Below are positions 27,853 through 36,621 of a stretch of DNA of 64,000 bases, in pieces (position 1 is the stretch's first letter; every line of letters begins with the position of its first letter). The stretch covers positions 1,302,001-1,366,000 of the forward strand of contig NZ_CP084032.1 of assembly GCF_020181655.1 (NCBI RefSeq). Reading direction: 5' to 3'. Made by a program: the position numbers and the translations under genes. This DNA comes from Pectobacterium colocasium. Lineage in GTDB: Bacteria; Pseudomonadota; Gammaproteobacteria; Enterobacterales; Enterobacteriaceae. The notes beneath the pieces were generated by a model that saw nothing but the letters and a program-made list of their open reading frames with translations, had not been told where the DNA came from and made no database searches.

Positions 27853-29267
27853 CTGACTGGCCGTGGCGACACTGGGCTAACCAGACGCCTCCGTCTGTCG
27901 CATTGATTGACGATGAAACCTGCTGGAGCTGGCAGGCGCTTGCCCAGCAGGTGGATCGTCTGACGCAGCATTTTACACAGCAGGGCGTTGCGACCGACAG
28001 TACGGTTGCGCTACGTGGGAAAAATAGCGTACAGATGCTGTTCAGCTATCTGGCGCTATTGCAATGCGGTGCACGTGTGCTGCCGCTGAATCCACAGCTG
28101 CCCGATGCGTTAACCGAGGCGCTGTTGCCCGCATTGCATGTGGCGTATGGTCTTTGCCTGAATGATACCCCCTGGCCGAATGCGGTACGCACGCTTTCTT
28201 TAGCCCCCCTTTCTTTACCATCAGATTTTTTGCCATCGGGCTATACCGAAGAAAGTCGCCGTGCCGATCGATTGTGCTGGCAGGCCGAACGGCTGGCGAC
28301 GCTGACGTTGACATCCGGCTCCAGCGGAATGCCAAAAGCGGTGGCGCACACGTTCTCGGCTCATCTTTCCAGCGCGGAAGGTGTGGTTCAGATGATGGCG
28401 TTTTCCTCCCGCGACAGTTGGCTGTTGTCACTCCCGCTCTTTCACGTGTCCGGGCAGGGTATCGTCTGGCGCTGGCTTACCACGGGAGCCACGATAGTCG
28501 TTCGTGCGCATCAGCCTCTGGAGAGTGCGCTGCGCGATTGTACCCACGCTTCTCTGGTGCCGACGCAACTGTGGCGACTGCTGTCGGAGGAAACTTTCCC
28601 TACGGCACTGAAAGCCGTATTGCTCGGCGGCGCGATGATTCCGCAGACGCTCACGCAACAGGCTGAAGCCCGAGGCGTGAGCTGCTGGTGTGGCTATGGT
28701 CTGACGGAACTGGCGTCGACAGCTTGCGCGAAACGCGCCGATGGGCGTTCTGGGGTGGGGCTGCCGTTACACGGGCGGGAGATCCGACTGGTTGAGGATG
28801 AAATTCTGCTGCGCGGCAGCACGTTGGCGGCTGGCTACTGGCGCGACGGGAAACTGATCCCACTGGTCGATGAGGATGGCTGGTTCCACACGCGAGATCG
28901 CGGGCGCTTTGCCGAGGGTGAGTGGCACATTCTGGGGCGTCTGGATAATCAATTTTTTAGCGGTGGAGAAGGGATCCAGCCGGAGAATATCGAAGCCGTA
29001 CTGTTGAGGCATCCCGATGTGCAACAGGCCTGTGTTGTGCCCGTTGACGATGCGGAGTTTGGTCACCGTCCTGTTGCGGTGCTGGAAGTGGCACAAACGA
29101 CGACGCTTGATGCAGTACGCGATTGGCTACAGCCGCAGCTTGCCGGATTTCAGCGCCCGGTTGCGTATTATACGCTGCCAGCCGAACTGAAAAATGGCGG
29201 GATTAAGCTGTCGCGTCAGCAGGTGAAAGGCTGGGTTAATGCAACGCACCGCGTGCCCAACAGGTAG
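27840..29267 (+). CDS. menE: o-Succinylbenzoate-CoA ligase MenE
   Basis: 475 residues, adenylate-forming (ANL) enzyme. The AMP-binding P loop reads [16 protein letters not shown], followed by the GYGLTELAS motif and the C-terminal domain with the hinge region ([20 protein letters not shown]) and a late catalytic lysine ([15 protein letters not shown]). It activates o-succinylbenzoate with CoA. Last gene of the men operon; the start overlaps menC. No clear terminator follows. Confidence 0.96.
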   Translation: MAILTDWPWRHWANQTPPSVALIDDETCWSWQALAQQVDRLTQHFTQQGVATDSTVALRGKNSVQMLFSYLALLQCGARVLPLNPQLPDALTEALLPALHVAYGLCLNDTPWPNAVRTLSLAPLSLPSDFLPSGYTEESRRADRLCWQAERLATLTLTSGSSGMPKAVAHTFSAHLSSAEGVVQMMAFSSRDSWLLSLPLFHVSGQGIVWRWLTTGATIVVRAHQPLESALRDCTHASLVPTQLWRLLSEETFPTALKAVLLGGAMIPQTLTQQAEARGVSCWCGYGLTELASTACAKRADGRSGVGLPLHGREIRLVEDEILLRGSTLAAGYWRDGKLIPLVDEDGWFHTRDRGRFAEGEWHILGRLDNQFFSGGEGIQPENIEAVLLRHPDVQQACVVPVDDAEFGHRPVAVLEVAQTTTLDAVRDWLQPQLAGFQRPVAYYTLPAELKNGGIKLSRQQVKGWVNATHRVPNR

Positions 29268-29284
29268 CGCGACGTGGCCGTAAG

Positions 29285-29587
29285 CTAATAATCTGGTGCG
29301 TTGCTGCTGGGTTTCGTCGCCTTTTTTTGCTGACTAGCCTGATGATTGGCGTTGGTTTCACGATCGAACAGCGCCAGCTTTTCCAGAAACCACATATCCT
29401 GAAACCGCATCGGCGTGTGCTTGTCGGAAGGCACCGTATGGGTATCCATCGCCGTGGCACGCTTTCCTGCGGCTAATTTTCCTTCTCTCATCATCGTTTC
29501 TTTCTGCCTGTTTTGTCGTCGTCCATGATGAGTACTATTGTTCACTTTGTCTTTTTTGAGCAAATAGGCGACGCTTATTGTTGCCAT
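29285..29587 (-). CDS. Small basic hypothetical protein
   Basis: An ORF of 100 codons converging on menE. The part from an internal double Met at 29494 (MMREGKLAAGKRATAMD..., 69 residues) looks more protein-like, with the segment PMRFQDMWFLEKLALFDRE; the upstream 31 residues may be leader. It is rich in K, R, Q and N, with no membrane segment. I do not recognise the family. In E. coli pmrD occupies this spot, but the sequence is not PmrD-like. Shine-Dalgarno signals are weak for both starts, so coding status is uncertain. Confidence 0.35.
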   Translation of the reverse strand: MATISVAYLLKKDKVNNSTHHGRRQNRQKETMMREGKLAAGKRATAMDTHTVPSDKHTPMRFQDMWFLEKLALFDRETNANHQASQQKKATKPSSNAPDY

Positions 29588-29743
29588 TGTCAGCAGCGCT
29601 GAATGAAAACTTTCATGATTATTAAAAGAATAAATCGCTGCTCAGGGTAATTTCATGCTGGAGTGAGGGGGCGTTTCGGGTAAAATCGGCAGCGATAACA
29701 TCTTTACACGCGCGTTTAACGACGGTTTTTAAGGATATTGAAA

Positions 29744-30283
29744 ATGAAAAAGTTTGTGATTGCCTGTGCGGGAAGCCTGTTACTTGCAACGGCCTCTGTA
29801 CATGCCATTAGCCTTTCCGGGGAAGCAGGTCGCGATTATGCAGGCGCTAATGCGGGCTTCGGTATGGGCATTCCTGGGCTTGCGGGGAATGTGAGCTATG
29901 CCCACGGCGACAACAACAATGACGTCTACGGCTTCGGTCTGGGATACACCATCCCTGTCGGCCCACTCAAGCTGACTCTGGGCGGTAAAGCGCTGTACCT
30001 GAATCAGGATCATGGCAATGATGGCTATGGTGTTGCTCTGGGCGGTGGCGTGCAGTGGCCACTGAGCCGTCAGTTCTCGCTGTATGGCGAAGGTTACTAT
30101 TCACCGGATGCTTTCTCCAGCCATGTCGATCACTACGTTGAAGGGAAAGCAGGTGTACGCTGGCAGGTATTTGCACCGCTGAACGTTGATGTCGGCTACC
30201 GCTACATCAATATGGCACGTGAAAGCGGGCCGGATAATAAACTGGCGGATTCAGCCTATGTCGGCGTTGGCCTGAACTTCTGA
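29744..30283 (+). CDS. yfaZ: YfaZ-family outer membrane protein
   Basis: 179 residues from ATG 29744, with AAGGA nine bases upstream. A signal peptide (MKKFVIACAGSLLLATASVHA) is followed by alternating amphipathic strands with GYTIPVGPLKLTLGGKALYL and LNVDVGYRYINMARESG, ending in a C-terminal phenylalanine (GVGLNF) typical of outer-membrane beta-barrels. It matches the E. coli YfaZ pattern closely. Function is unknown. A strong bidirectional terminator follows. Confidence 0.9.
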   Translation: MKKFVIACAGSLLLATASVHAISLSGEAGRDYAGANAGFGMGIPGLAGNVSYAHGDNNNDVYGFGLGYTIPVGPLKLTLGGKALYLNQDHGNDGYGVALGGGVQWPLSRQFSLYGEGYYSPDAFSSHVDHYVEGKAGVRWQVFAPLNVDVGYRYINMARESGPDNKLADSAYVGVGLNF

Positions 30284-30300
30284 TCGCTGGTTTGAAAGAA

Positions 30301-30336
30301 AAAAGAGCGTGAATGCTGAGTTCACGCTCTTTTTTT
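30301..30336. terminator. Bidirectional terminator of yfaZ (and tyrP)
   Basis: AAAAGAGCGTGAA (30301-30313) pairs with TTCACGCTCTTTT around a 7-nt loop, with a T7 run on the plus strand and an A/T-rich tail on the other. Confidence 0.9.
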
Positions 30337-30341
30337 ATGTA

Positions 30342-30441
30342 TGACGGACATCCTTGTCCGTCACCCTGCGGGCCGTCGCAAGCGACGTTGAAAAACGCTC
30401 CCGGCGTTTTTTTATGACGGACATCCTTGTCCGTCACCCTG
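30342..30441 (+). repeat. About 75-bp palindromic repeat, copy B, followed by a partial copy
   Basis: The hairpin GACGGACA-TCCT-TGTCCGTC (30343-30362) is followed by CCCTGCGGG, GTCGC-AA-GCGAC and AACGCTCCCGGCGTT. The first hairpin plus ACCCTG is then repeated at 30416-30441. It belongs to the same family as the elements at 7508, 45629 and 53947, and sits beside the tyrP stop. Confidence 0.8.
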
Positions 30442-30450
30442 TGCGGAAGG

Positions 30451-31659
30451 CTAGCTGATTGACGGCAGCCAGCCTGCCACCATCGCCAGTTGGATCAAAA
30501 TAATACCGACACCGCTGGCGAAGACCAGCGCCAGAATCGGCGCGCCACCGCGCGTTGCGCGTATTTCAGGACGCTGTTTGCGTACCTGCCAGCTCAGCAA
30601 AACAGGAATAAGCAGTGCCAGCACGGCCAGCGCGATTGCCGCATAACCCAGCGCCATCACGAACCCCTGCGGATAAAAGAGGGCAAACACCAGCGGGGGA
30701 ATAAAGGTCAGAAAACCTGTTTGCGCACGCCCTGTGACGCTATTTTTGCGTTTAAACAGATCGGCTAAGTAATCGAATAGCCCAAGTGCCACGCCGAGGA
30801 AAGAGGTCGCCAGTGCCAGATCGGCAAACAGATGGACGGCCAGCTCAACGTGCGGTGAAGCCACCAGCGTATGAATAGCCTGCATCAACCCATTCAATCC
30901 CGCCTGATCGGCCAAAATCGCGTTGAACGTTGAAGAGCTCAGACTGCCTAGCATCGCCAGTTGCCAGAAAATATAGGCAATCAGCGGGATCGCGCTACCG
31001 ATAAGGAATATCCGGCGCAGCTTACGGCTGTCACCGCCCATATAGTGCACGATACTGGGGATGCTGCCATGAAAACCGAATGAAGTCAGAATGACGGGTA
31101 ATGCTGAAAGCGTCAGACCCTGTTGCAGTGGTAGCGTTAAGAGATTAACGCGCTGAATATGTGGCACCATGACGGCCAGCATAATGACGAGCATGAGCAC
31201 TTTGCCGCTAAACAGGATGCGGTTAAACAAATCGACGGAGGATGTGCCGATACAGACAACGCCGCCGGCAACCAGCGTGAAGAGCAGAATTCCGGCGGAC
31301 AGTGGAAGTGAGTAGCCACTCCATTGGCTGATGCTGGTGGCGAGCAGTTCGCCCGCGCCGCTGATATAGGCTGCCGTGAGCGCGTACATCAGAAATAGCA
31401 TACTGAAACCTGTAATCCATTGTCCCCAGCGGCCGAGGTAGATTTTTGCCAGCGTGCCCAGCCCGGTGTGCGATGGCTGATGTTGATACACTTCAACCAG
31501 CAGCAGGGCGCTATAACACATCAGTGCCCATAAACCGATTAATATCATTAACGTAGTACCAAATCCGACGCTAGCGGTGGCTAACGGCATCGCCAACATT
31601 CCTGCTCCAATGGTGGTACCTGCAACGATAAAAATACTGCCAAGAGTGCGATTTTTCAC
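30451..31659 (-). CDS. tyrP: Tyrosine-specific transporter TyrP
   Basis: 402 residues with 11 or so membrane segments, in the HAAAP (aromatic amino acid permease) family. The start [20 protein letters not shown] and the motifs [32 protein letters not shown] and [21 protein letters not shown] (family core) are those of TyrP rather than Mtr or TnaB. It imports tyrosine by proton symport. A TyrR box lies about 92 bp upstream, as expected for tyrP regulation by TyrR. Confidence 0.95.
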   Translation of the reverse strand: MKNRTLGSIFIVAGTTIGAGMLAMPLATASVGFGTTLMILIGLWALMCYSALLLVEVYQHQPSHTGLGTLAKIYLGRWGQWITGFSMLFLMYALTAAYISGAGELLATSISQWSGYSLPLSAGILLFTLVAGGVVCIGTSSVDLFNRILFSGKVLMLVIMLAVMVPHIQRVNLLTLPLQQGLTLSALPVILTSFGFHGSIPSIVHYMGGDSRKLRRIFLIGSAIPLIAYIFWQLAMLGSLSSSTFNAILADQAGLNGLMQAIHTLVASPHVELAVHLFADLALATSFLGVALGLFDYLADLFKRKNSVTGRAQTGFLTFIPPLVFALFYPQGFVMALGYAAIALAVLALLIPVLLSWQVRKQRPEIRATRGGAPILALVFASGVGIILIQLAMVAGWLPSIS

Positions 31660-31720
31660 CTATTCCTCTATATATAGCGTGGCTATCCAGATATTTTTGG
31701 CAGCAGGGTAGAGTATTCAG

Positions 31721-31768
31721 TGATTTCTGTCAAAACACCGTTACGAGGGGTGTAATTTTATATTTACA
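31721..31768 (-). promoter_or_regulatory. TyrR box upstream of tyrP, with a weaker second box
   Basis: TGTAAT-N6-TTTACA at 31751-31768 deviates from the TGTAAA-N6-TTTACA consensus at one position. A weak match TGATTT-N6-AAACAC (31721-31738) lies on the tyrP side. E. coli tyrP also has a strong and a weak box. The weak box is a guess. Confidence 0.75.
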
Positions 31769-31879
31769 CTGGGGCTGTGCTCGTTGGCTGCGTGTGTTCT
31801 CGGGCTGGCTGAAAGAAATATTGTGTTTGTTCATCCGACTTTTTAAAGTGGTTTCAGGATCGTCACGAGGAATAAAAAA

Positions 31880-33073
31880 ATGCTTAGGGTCGAGATGTTA
31901 TGTACCGGCGATGAAGTGCTGCATGGTCAGATTATTGATACCAATGCGGCCTGGCTGGCGGATTATTTGTTTCAACAGGGATTACCGATGACCAGCCGGA
32001 TGACGGTGGGGGACGATCTCGATGCGCTGGTGACCGCGATAACGCAGCGTAGCCAGATCGCCGATATCCTGATTGTTAACGGCGGGCTGGGGCCGACCAG
32101 CGACGATCTCAGCGCGTTGGCGGCGGCCACCGCAGCAGGCGAAAGGCTAGTTGAACATGCGGAATGGCTGGCGCGTATGGAGGCCTTTTTTGCCGAACGT
32201 GGCAGAGTGATGGCACCCAGCAACCGCAAACAGGCGCAAATCCCCGCCAGTGCGGAAATGGTGGATAACCCGGTGGGCACCGCCTGTGGTTTCGCGCTGA
32301 AACTGAATAAATGCCTGATGTTTTTTACGCCGGGCGTGCCATCTGAATTTAAGGTCATGGTCGATCAGCAGATTATGCCGCGCTTGCGCGAACGTTTTAC
32401 TGTCGCAGATGCGCCGCTGTGCCTGCGTTTGACCACCTTTGGCCGTTCTGAAAGCGATCTGGCAAGTCAGCTGGATGGCATGGCGTTACCGCCGGGCGTG
32501 GTGCTGGGTTACCGCTCTTCTATGCCGATCATTGAGCTGAAGCTGACCGGTCCAGCCGCACAGCAGGAAAAGATGATGCAGCTGTGGGAAACGGTGCGCG
32601 CCGTGGCCGGAGAAAATACCCTTTTTGAAGGAACGGAAGGGCTTCCTACACAGCTGGCAAGGCGTCTGGCTGAACGTGATATGACGCTGGCAGTGAGTGA
32701 ACACTTCACGGCGGGATTGCTTAACTGGCAGCTTCAATCGGCAAATACGCCGCTGGCAGGCGGGGAACTGCTGGCAAACGTTGAGGATGTTAGCCTGTCT
32801 GGGATAGCGGACTATGCTCGCCATTTGGCGGAGCGTCAGGGCGCGTCGTTAGCATTGGTCGTGGGGAATAGGAACGATGCCGAGCTATCACTGGCGCTAC
32901 ATACGCCGGAAGGATCTTTCGCCCAAACGATACAGTTCAACGTACAGCGCTACAGCCTGAAAACCCATCAGGAGGTCGTTGCGATGCTGGCGATGAATAT
33001 GCTACGCCGCTGGCTAAACGGCTGGTCAGTGTACGGCGGCCACGGCTGGATCACGGTGCTGGATACGTTGTAG
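31880..33073 (+). CDS. yfaY: CinA-family protein YfaY
   Basis: 397 residues, beginning MLRVEMLCTGDEVLHGQI with an AGGA-containing leader. The N-terminal MoaB/MogA-like (COG1058) domain has the ILIVNGGLGPTSDDLS motif and FFTPGVPSEFKVM. The C-terminal CinA-like half (MTLAVSEHFTAGLLNWQLQ) keeps the fold, but a conserved serine-threonine (ESxTGG) site of active NMN deamidases appears altered to EHFTAG. So deamidase activity is doubtful and this corresponds to E. coli YfaY, whose role is unclear. It is divergent from tyrP. Confidence 0.88.
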   Translation: MLRVEMLCTGDEVLHGQIIDTNAAWLADYLFQQGLPMTSRMTVGDDLDALVTAITQRSQIADILIVNGGLGPTSDDLSALAAATAAGERLVEHAEWLARMEAFFAERGRVMAPSNRKQAQIPASAEMVDNPVGTACGFALKLNKCLMFFTPGVPSEFKVMVDQQIMPRLRERFTVADAPLCLRLTTFGRSESDLASQLDGMALPPGVVLGYRSSMPIIELKLTGPAAQQEKMMQLWETVRAVAGENTLFEGTEGLPTQLARRLAERDMTLAVSEHFTAGLLNWQLQSANTPLAGGELLANVEDVSLSGIADYARHLAERQGASLALVVGNRNDAELSLALHTPEGSFAQTIQFNVQRYSLKTHQEVVAMLAMNMLRRWLNGWSVYGGHGWITVLDTL

Positions 33074-33141
33074 TTAGCGTGGCGTTATTGAGGATCTTAT
33101 CCTAACCTGCCTGTTGGCTGCTTCTATGCTGCTGCCGATGT

Positions 33142-33389
33142 GGTTTCGTGCGCGATAGTACCGTCATTTTCATGCTACCTCGTAGCACGCGCCCGACACG
33201 GGGCGGCTCAAGCGCCGCTCGCCCCATGACCCTAGGCTTTCGGCGTGAATTGCGCCGCTGTGCGGTGCCTTCGGAGATCGTTCCCGCTTTCGAGCCACCA
33301 GTGACGCGTTCCTGACGCGGCACTGGCTTTCGCGGCGTCCATGCCGCTCACTCGGCGGTAACGCTCACCTCAGCGCAATTTTTACGCCG
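33142..33389 (+). repeat. 248-bp structured repeat, copy R1
   Basis: The sequence from GGTTTCGTGCGC to TTTTTACGCCG recurs in inverted orientation at 39114-39360. Shared hairpins include TGCTAC-CTC-GTAGCA, GGGGCG...CGCCCC and CCAGTG-ACGCG...CGCGGCACTGG. The two copies differ by substitutions, and at the second hairpin both arms change together (CAGGGCG...CGCCCTG in R2). Short ORFs across it are not conserved between copies. It fills most of the 440-bp gap between yfaY and cnoX. Confidence 0.85.
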
Positions 33390-33471
33390 AGTAAACCTGC
33401 CCGAAACCATCACATCAATCTAGCATAAGACGATAAGTCTATAAGCCGATGGCTAATGCTTACCTGTAAAT

Positions 33472-33503
33472 AAAAAGGCCAGAATCAACGTTCTGGCCTT
33501 TTT
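33472..33503. terminator. Bidirectional terminator between yfaY and cnoX
   Basis: AAAAAGGCCAGAA (33472-33484) pairs with TTCTGGCCTTTTT (33491-33503). T runs occur on both strands, so it can serve both converging units. Confidence 0.9.
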
Positions 33504-33513
33504 CACAAGAGAA

Positions 33514-34374
33514 TCAATATAATAACGAATAGAGCTGGCGGCGGTAGCGGGCGGCGAGGGCGTCGCTGGTGCCGAGGGCGGCCATGATGTCCATCAGCGT
33601 TTTGCGCGCGTTACCATTAGCAACGGTCAGATCTTTCTTCAGGAATCCCATCAGCAGCTCAAGTGCTTCTTCATTACGACCGACCTGATGCAGTTGCAGC
33701 GCCAGCTGTACCGCCAGTTCCGCATTTTGTGGGTCGGCGTCCAGTTGCTGCTGTAGATGCTGAATCTCCGGCGTATCGGCTGCCTGTTTTAGCAACTCAA
33801 TCTGCGCAACGAGGCTGTGATAGCGCGTGTCTTGATCTTGCAAAGGAATGGTGGCTAACACGGCTTCAGCCTCTTCACTGCGTTTAATTTGAATCTGCAC
33901 TTCCGCCAGCATCAGACCGATGTCGCTACGCTGTTGGCTGAGCTGCCAGGCGTCTTTCAGTAACTGCATCGCTTCCGGCAGTTTGTCTTCCTGAATCAAC
34001 TGCTGTGCCTGTGCGACTTTCAGCTCTTCTTCTTTCGGCAGCGCGCGTTTCAGTAATTCACGAATGGCTTCTTCCGGCTGTGGCCCCTGAAAACCGTCCA
34101 GCGGCTGGCCATCTTTAAACAGATAAACGGTTGGAATTGAACGCAGGCCAAACTGAGCGGCGACGCGCTGCTCGGCATCACAGTCAACCTTCGCCAGAAC
34201 GAACTGCCCGGCGTATTCCTGCGCCAGCTTGTCCAACACCGGTTCCAGCTCCAGACAGTGCTGGCTACGTGCTGACCAGAAGTAAAACAGGACTGGCAGT
34301 GTCATGGAGTGTTCCAACACCTGATGCAGGTTGGATTCGTTGACGTCAACGATAGTCGCTTGTTGTTCTAACAT
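33514..34374 (-). CDS. cnoX: Chaperedoxin CnoX (YbbN)
   Basis: 286 residues: a thioredoxin fold (about 1-110) in which the usual CxxC is replaced by SARSQHC (SxxC-type), followed by a TPR-rich C-terminal domain ([21 protein letters not shown]..., [19 protein letters not shown]). CnoX holds unfolded proteins under hypochlorite stress and passes them to GroEL and DnaK. The sequence after the start ([16 protein letters not shown]) is typical. It heads toward a strong terminator; ybbO lies upstream on the same strand 110 bp away. Confidence 0.94.
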   Translation of the reverse strand: MLEQQATIVDVNESNLHQVLEHSMTLPVLFYFWSARSQHCLELEPVLDKLAQEYAGQFVLAKVDCDAEQRVAAQFGLRSIPTVYLFKDGQPLDGFQGPQPEEAIRELLKRALPKEEELKVAQAQQLIQEDKLPEAMQLLKDAWQLSQQRSDIGLMLAEVQIQIKRSEEAEAVLATIPLQDQDTRYHSLVAQIELLKQAADTPEIQHLQQQLDADPQNAELAVQLALQLHQVGRNEEALELLMGFLKKDLTVANGNARKTLMDIMAALGTSDALAARYRRQLYSLLY

Positions 34375-34484
34375 GAGTAGTCTCTCTTACTTCCTGAATG
34401 CGTTTGACCCTTAGATGGGGCCTGTCGGTGTCACTTGCAAGCCTCATACAGAGGCAAGTGCGCAATACCTCACCTTCTGAGGTT

Positions 34485-35255
34485 TTATCCCCGTAATACC
34501 TTATCCAGCAGACATCCCGGTAGCAGGCGGCGCAGCCAGGTTAAGGCGTGAGCCACCAGCGTGACGGGATAGCGTAATTTAGGCCGCGAACTTTCCAGCG
34601 CATGATGCAACTTCGGCAATATCGCTTCCGGCGGCAGCGTGAAGCGTTTAGCGATGCCGGGATTGGTCACCGGCTTGTCTGTCTGTGTCTGTGCGACGTT
34701 GCTGGTAAAGCGCGTACTGATTGGGCCAGGCTCGATCAGGCTGACGTGCAGGCCGCTACCGTGGAGCTCCATACGCAACGCATCTGACCAGGCTTCCAGT
34801 GCATATTTGCTGGCGGCATACGCGCCGCGCCCCGGCGTGGACACCAGCCCCAGAACAGAACTGGTCTGGATGATACGGCCTTCACCGTGAGGCAACATTG
34901 CGGGTAGCAGCAACTGGGTGAGTTGATGCGTGCCGAATAGATTGCTGGAAAATTGCTGTTCAAGCTGCTGGCGCGAAATGGTATTCAGCGGGCCATATAG
35001 GCCGTATCCGGCGTTATTAAACAAACCGTACAGGCGGTTATCGGTCAGTCTGATCACCTCCGCAGCCGCTTGCTCAACGCTGGCGCTGTCATCCAGATCG
35101 AGCGTAATCGCTTCCAGACCCAGCGTGGTAAGACGCGCGACATCCTCTGCGCGGCGGCAGGCGGCAATCACGCGATAGCCGCGCTTTTGCAGATCCTGAG
35201 CGGCAATCAGGCCAATACCGCTGGAGCAACCCGTAATGAAGACCGTTTTTTGCAT
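34485..35255 (-). CDS. ybbO: Short-chain dehydrogenase YbbO
   Basis: 256 residues, classical SDR: cofactor motif TGCSSGIG near the N-terminus, NNAGYG, catalytic serine in QTSSVLG, and YAASKYALEAW with the catalytic Tyr/Lys. E. coli YbbO is an NADP-linked aldehyde reductase. It lies 28 bp downstream of tesA and is likely co-transcribed; acyl-chain-derived aldehydes would make a sensible link to a thioesterase, but this is inference. Confidence 0.92.
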   Translation of the reverse strand: MQKTVFITGCSSGIGLIAAQDLQKRGYRVIAACRRAEDVARLTTLGLEAITLDLDDSASVEQAAAEVIRLTDNRLYGLFNNAGYGLYGPLNTISRQQLEQQFSSNLFGTHQLTQLLLPAMLPHGEGRIIQTSSVLGLVSTPGRGAYAASKYALEAWSDALRMELHGSGLHVSLIEPGPISTRFTSNVAQTQTDKPVTNPGIAKRFTLPPEAILPKLHHALESSRPKLRYPVTLVAHALTWLRRLLPGCLLDKVLRG

Positions 35256-35283
35256 AACTTTACCTAATTCAAAAGCCTATTTA

Positions 35284-35967
35284 TTAAGACTCATGGTTAA
35301 CTAAGGGTTCCAGCTGCTTCGCCATCCATTCTGCGATAAACGGTTGGGCATCCCGGGTTGGATGGATGCCATCTTCCATCATCCACTCCGGTTTAAGATA
35401 CACCTGCTCCATAAAGAAAGGCAGCAGCGGAAGCGCAAACTGCTCCGCTAATTTGGGGTAGATATTGCTGAATGACTCGGTGTAGCGACGGCCATAGTTG
35501 GTCGGCAAACGGATCTGCATGAGCAGCGGCTGAGCGTTAGCCTGTTTGACCAGCGTGATGATTTTCGTCAGATCTTGCTCAATGTTAGGGGCCGGAAATC
35601 CCCGAAGGCCATCATTGCCGCCCAGTTCAATCAATACCCAACGCGGCTGATGCTGTTGCAACAGGGCAGGAAGACGCGCCAGTGCTTGCGCGGTGGTGTC
35701 TCCACTAATACTGGCGTTAACCACCGCGACGCCTTTTTTCTGCGTCTGCCACTGTGTGTTCAATAGCGTTGGCCATGCGTTAGCGATCGGCATCTGATAG
35801 CCCGCACTGAGGCTATCGCCCAGAATTAATAATGTGTCAGCGGCGAAAGCGCGTACGCTGCATAATCCCAGAAGCAAAAGGACGAAAACATGTTTGCGAA
35901 GACCAGCCCAGCGAGTGCTACGCCAAGCGAAACTGCGCACGTAGAAAACATTCTTGAAGTTCATCAT
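35284..35967 (-). CDS. tesA: Thioesterase I / lysophospholipase L1 TesA
   Basis: 227 residues from ATG 35967 (MMNFKNVF..., as in E. coli). A long signal region (KHVFVLLLLGLCSVRAFA) directs it to the periplasm. GDSL-family blocks are complete: LILGDSLSAGY with the nucleophile Ser, GGNDGLRG, and DGIHPT with catalytic Asp/His. It hydrolyses acyl-CoA, peptides and lysophospholipids in vitro. Its 5' end overlaps the divergent ybbA start by 78 bp, so the first 26 codons are shared antisense. Confidence 0.95.
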   Translation of the reverse strand: MMNFKNVFYVRSFAWRSTRWAGLRKHVFVLLLLGLCSVRAFAADTLLILGDSLSAGYQMPIANAWPTLLNTQWQTQKKGVAVVNASISGDTTAQALARLPALLQQHQPRWVLIELGGNDGLRGFPAPNIEQDLTKIITLVKQANAQPLLMQIRLPTNYGRRYTESFSNIYPKLAEQFALPLLPFFMEQVYLKPEWMMEDGIHPTRDAQPFIAEWMAKQLEPLVNHES

Positions 35968-36621
35968 CTTAGTAAGCACGTTGGTCAGGGAGAAAATCGG
36001 CTTTCCATCCTTACCGGAGTTGAGCTTATTGTCAAACCTGCGCAGACAATTGCCCTGATTGGCGAATCCGGTTCGGGCAAGTCAACGTTGCTGGGGATTC
36101 TGGCCGGGCTGGATGATGGCACAGAGGGCGAGGTGAGCCTGATGGGCAAATCGCTAAACGCGCTGGATGAAGAAGGCCGTGCGGCGCTGCGTGCTCAGCA
36201 TGTGGGTTTTGTTTTTCAGTCTTTCATGCTGGTGCCGACGCTGAATGCGTTGGAGAACGTGCAATTACCTGCGTTGCTGCGCGGTGAAAGCGACAGCCAT
36301 AGCCGTGGGCAGGCTGAACAGCTTTTACAGCAGCTCGGGCTAGGTGAGCGCTTACATCATCTTCCTGCCCAGCTTTCCGGTGGTGAACAGCAGCGGGTGG
36401 CGCTGGCGCGGGCGTTCAGCGGTCGTCCCAACGTCTTGTTTGCTGATGAACCGACCGGAAATCTGGATCGTAAAACCGGTGAGCGCATCGTTGATCTGCT
36501 GTTTTCCCTCAATCGCGATTATGCCACCACGTTGATTCTGGTGACGCACGATGAGCAACTGGCGGCACGCTGCGAGCGGCGTCTGCGGTTAGTCGATGGC
36601 AAGCTGCGGGAGGACGCATGA
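35890..36621 (+). CDS. ybbA: ABC transporter ATP-binding protein YbbA
   Basis: 243 residues: Walker A GESGSGKST, Q-loop FVFQSFM, signature LSGGEQQR, Walker B VLFADEPTGNLD and switch His in VTHDE. It is a MacB/LolD-type ATPase, paired with the FtsX-like permease YbbP (4-bp overlap). ATG 35890 with AAGGA upstream gives an N-terminus about 14 residues longer than in E. coli; there is no other plausible in-frame start near the ABC domain. The start lies inside tesA, antisense. Confidence 0.93.
   Translation: MFAKTSPASATPSETAHVENILEVHHLSKHVGQGENRLSILTGVELIVKPAQTIALIGESGSGKSTLLGILAGLDDGTEGEVSLMGKSLNALDEEGRAALRAQHVGFVFQSFMLVPTLNALENVQLPALLRGESDSHSRGQAEQLLQQLGLGERLHHLPAQLSGGEQQRVALARAFSGRPNVLFADEPTGNLDRKTGERIVDLLFSLNRDYATTLILVTHDEQLAARCERRLRLVDGKLREDA

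Noticed and set aside
33102-33323. 73-codon open frame in repeat R1, and a 75-codon one in R2 (39126-39353)
   Set aside because: They read the two copies of the element in opposite relative orientations and share no protein similarity, so the element is judged non-coding.
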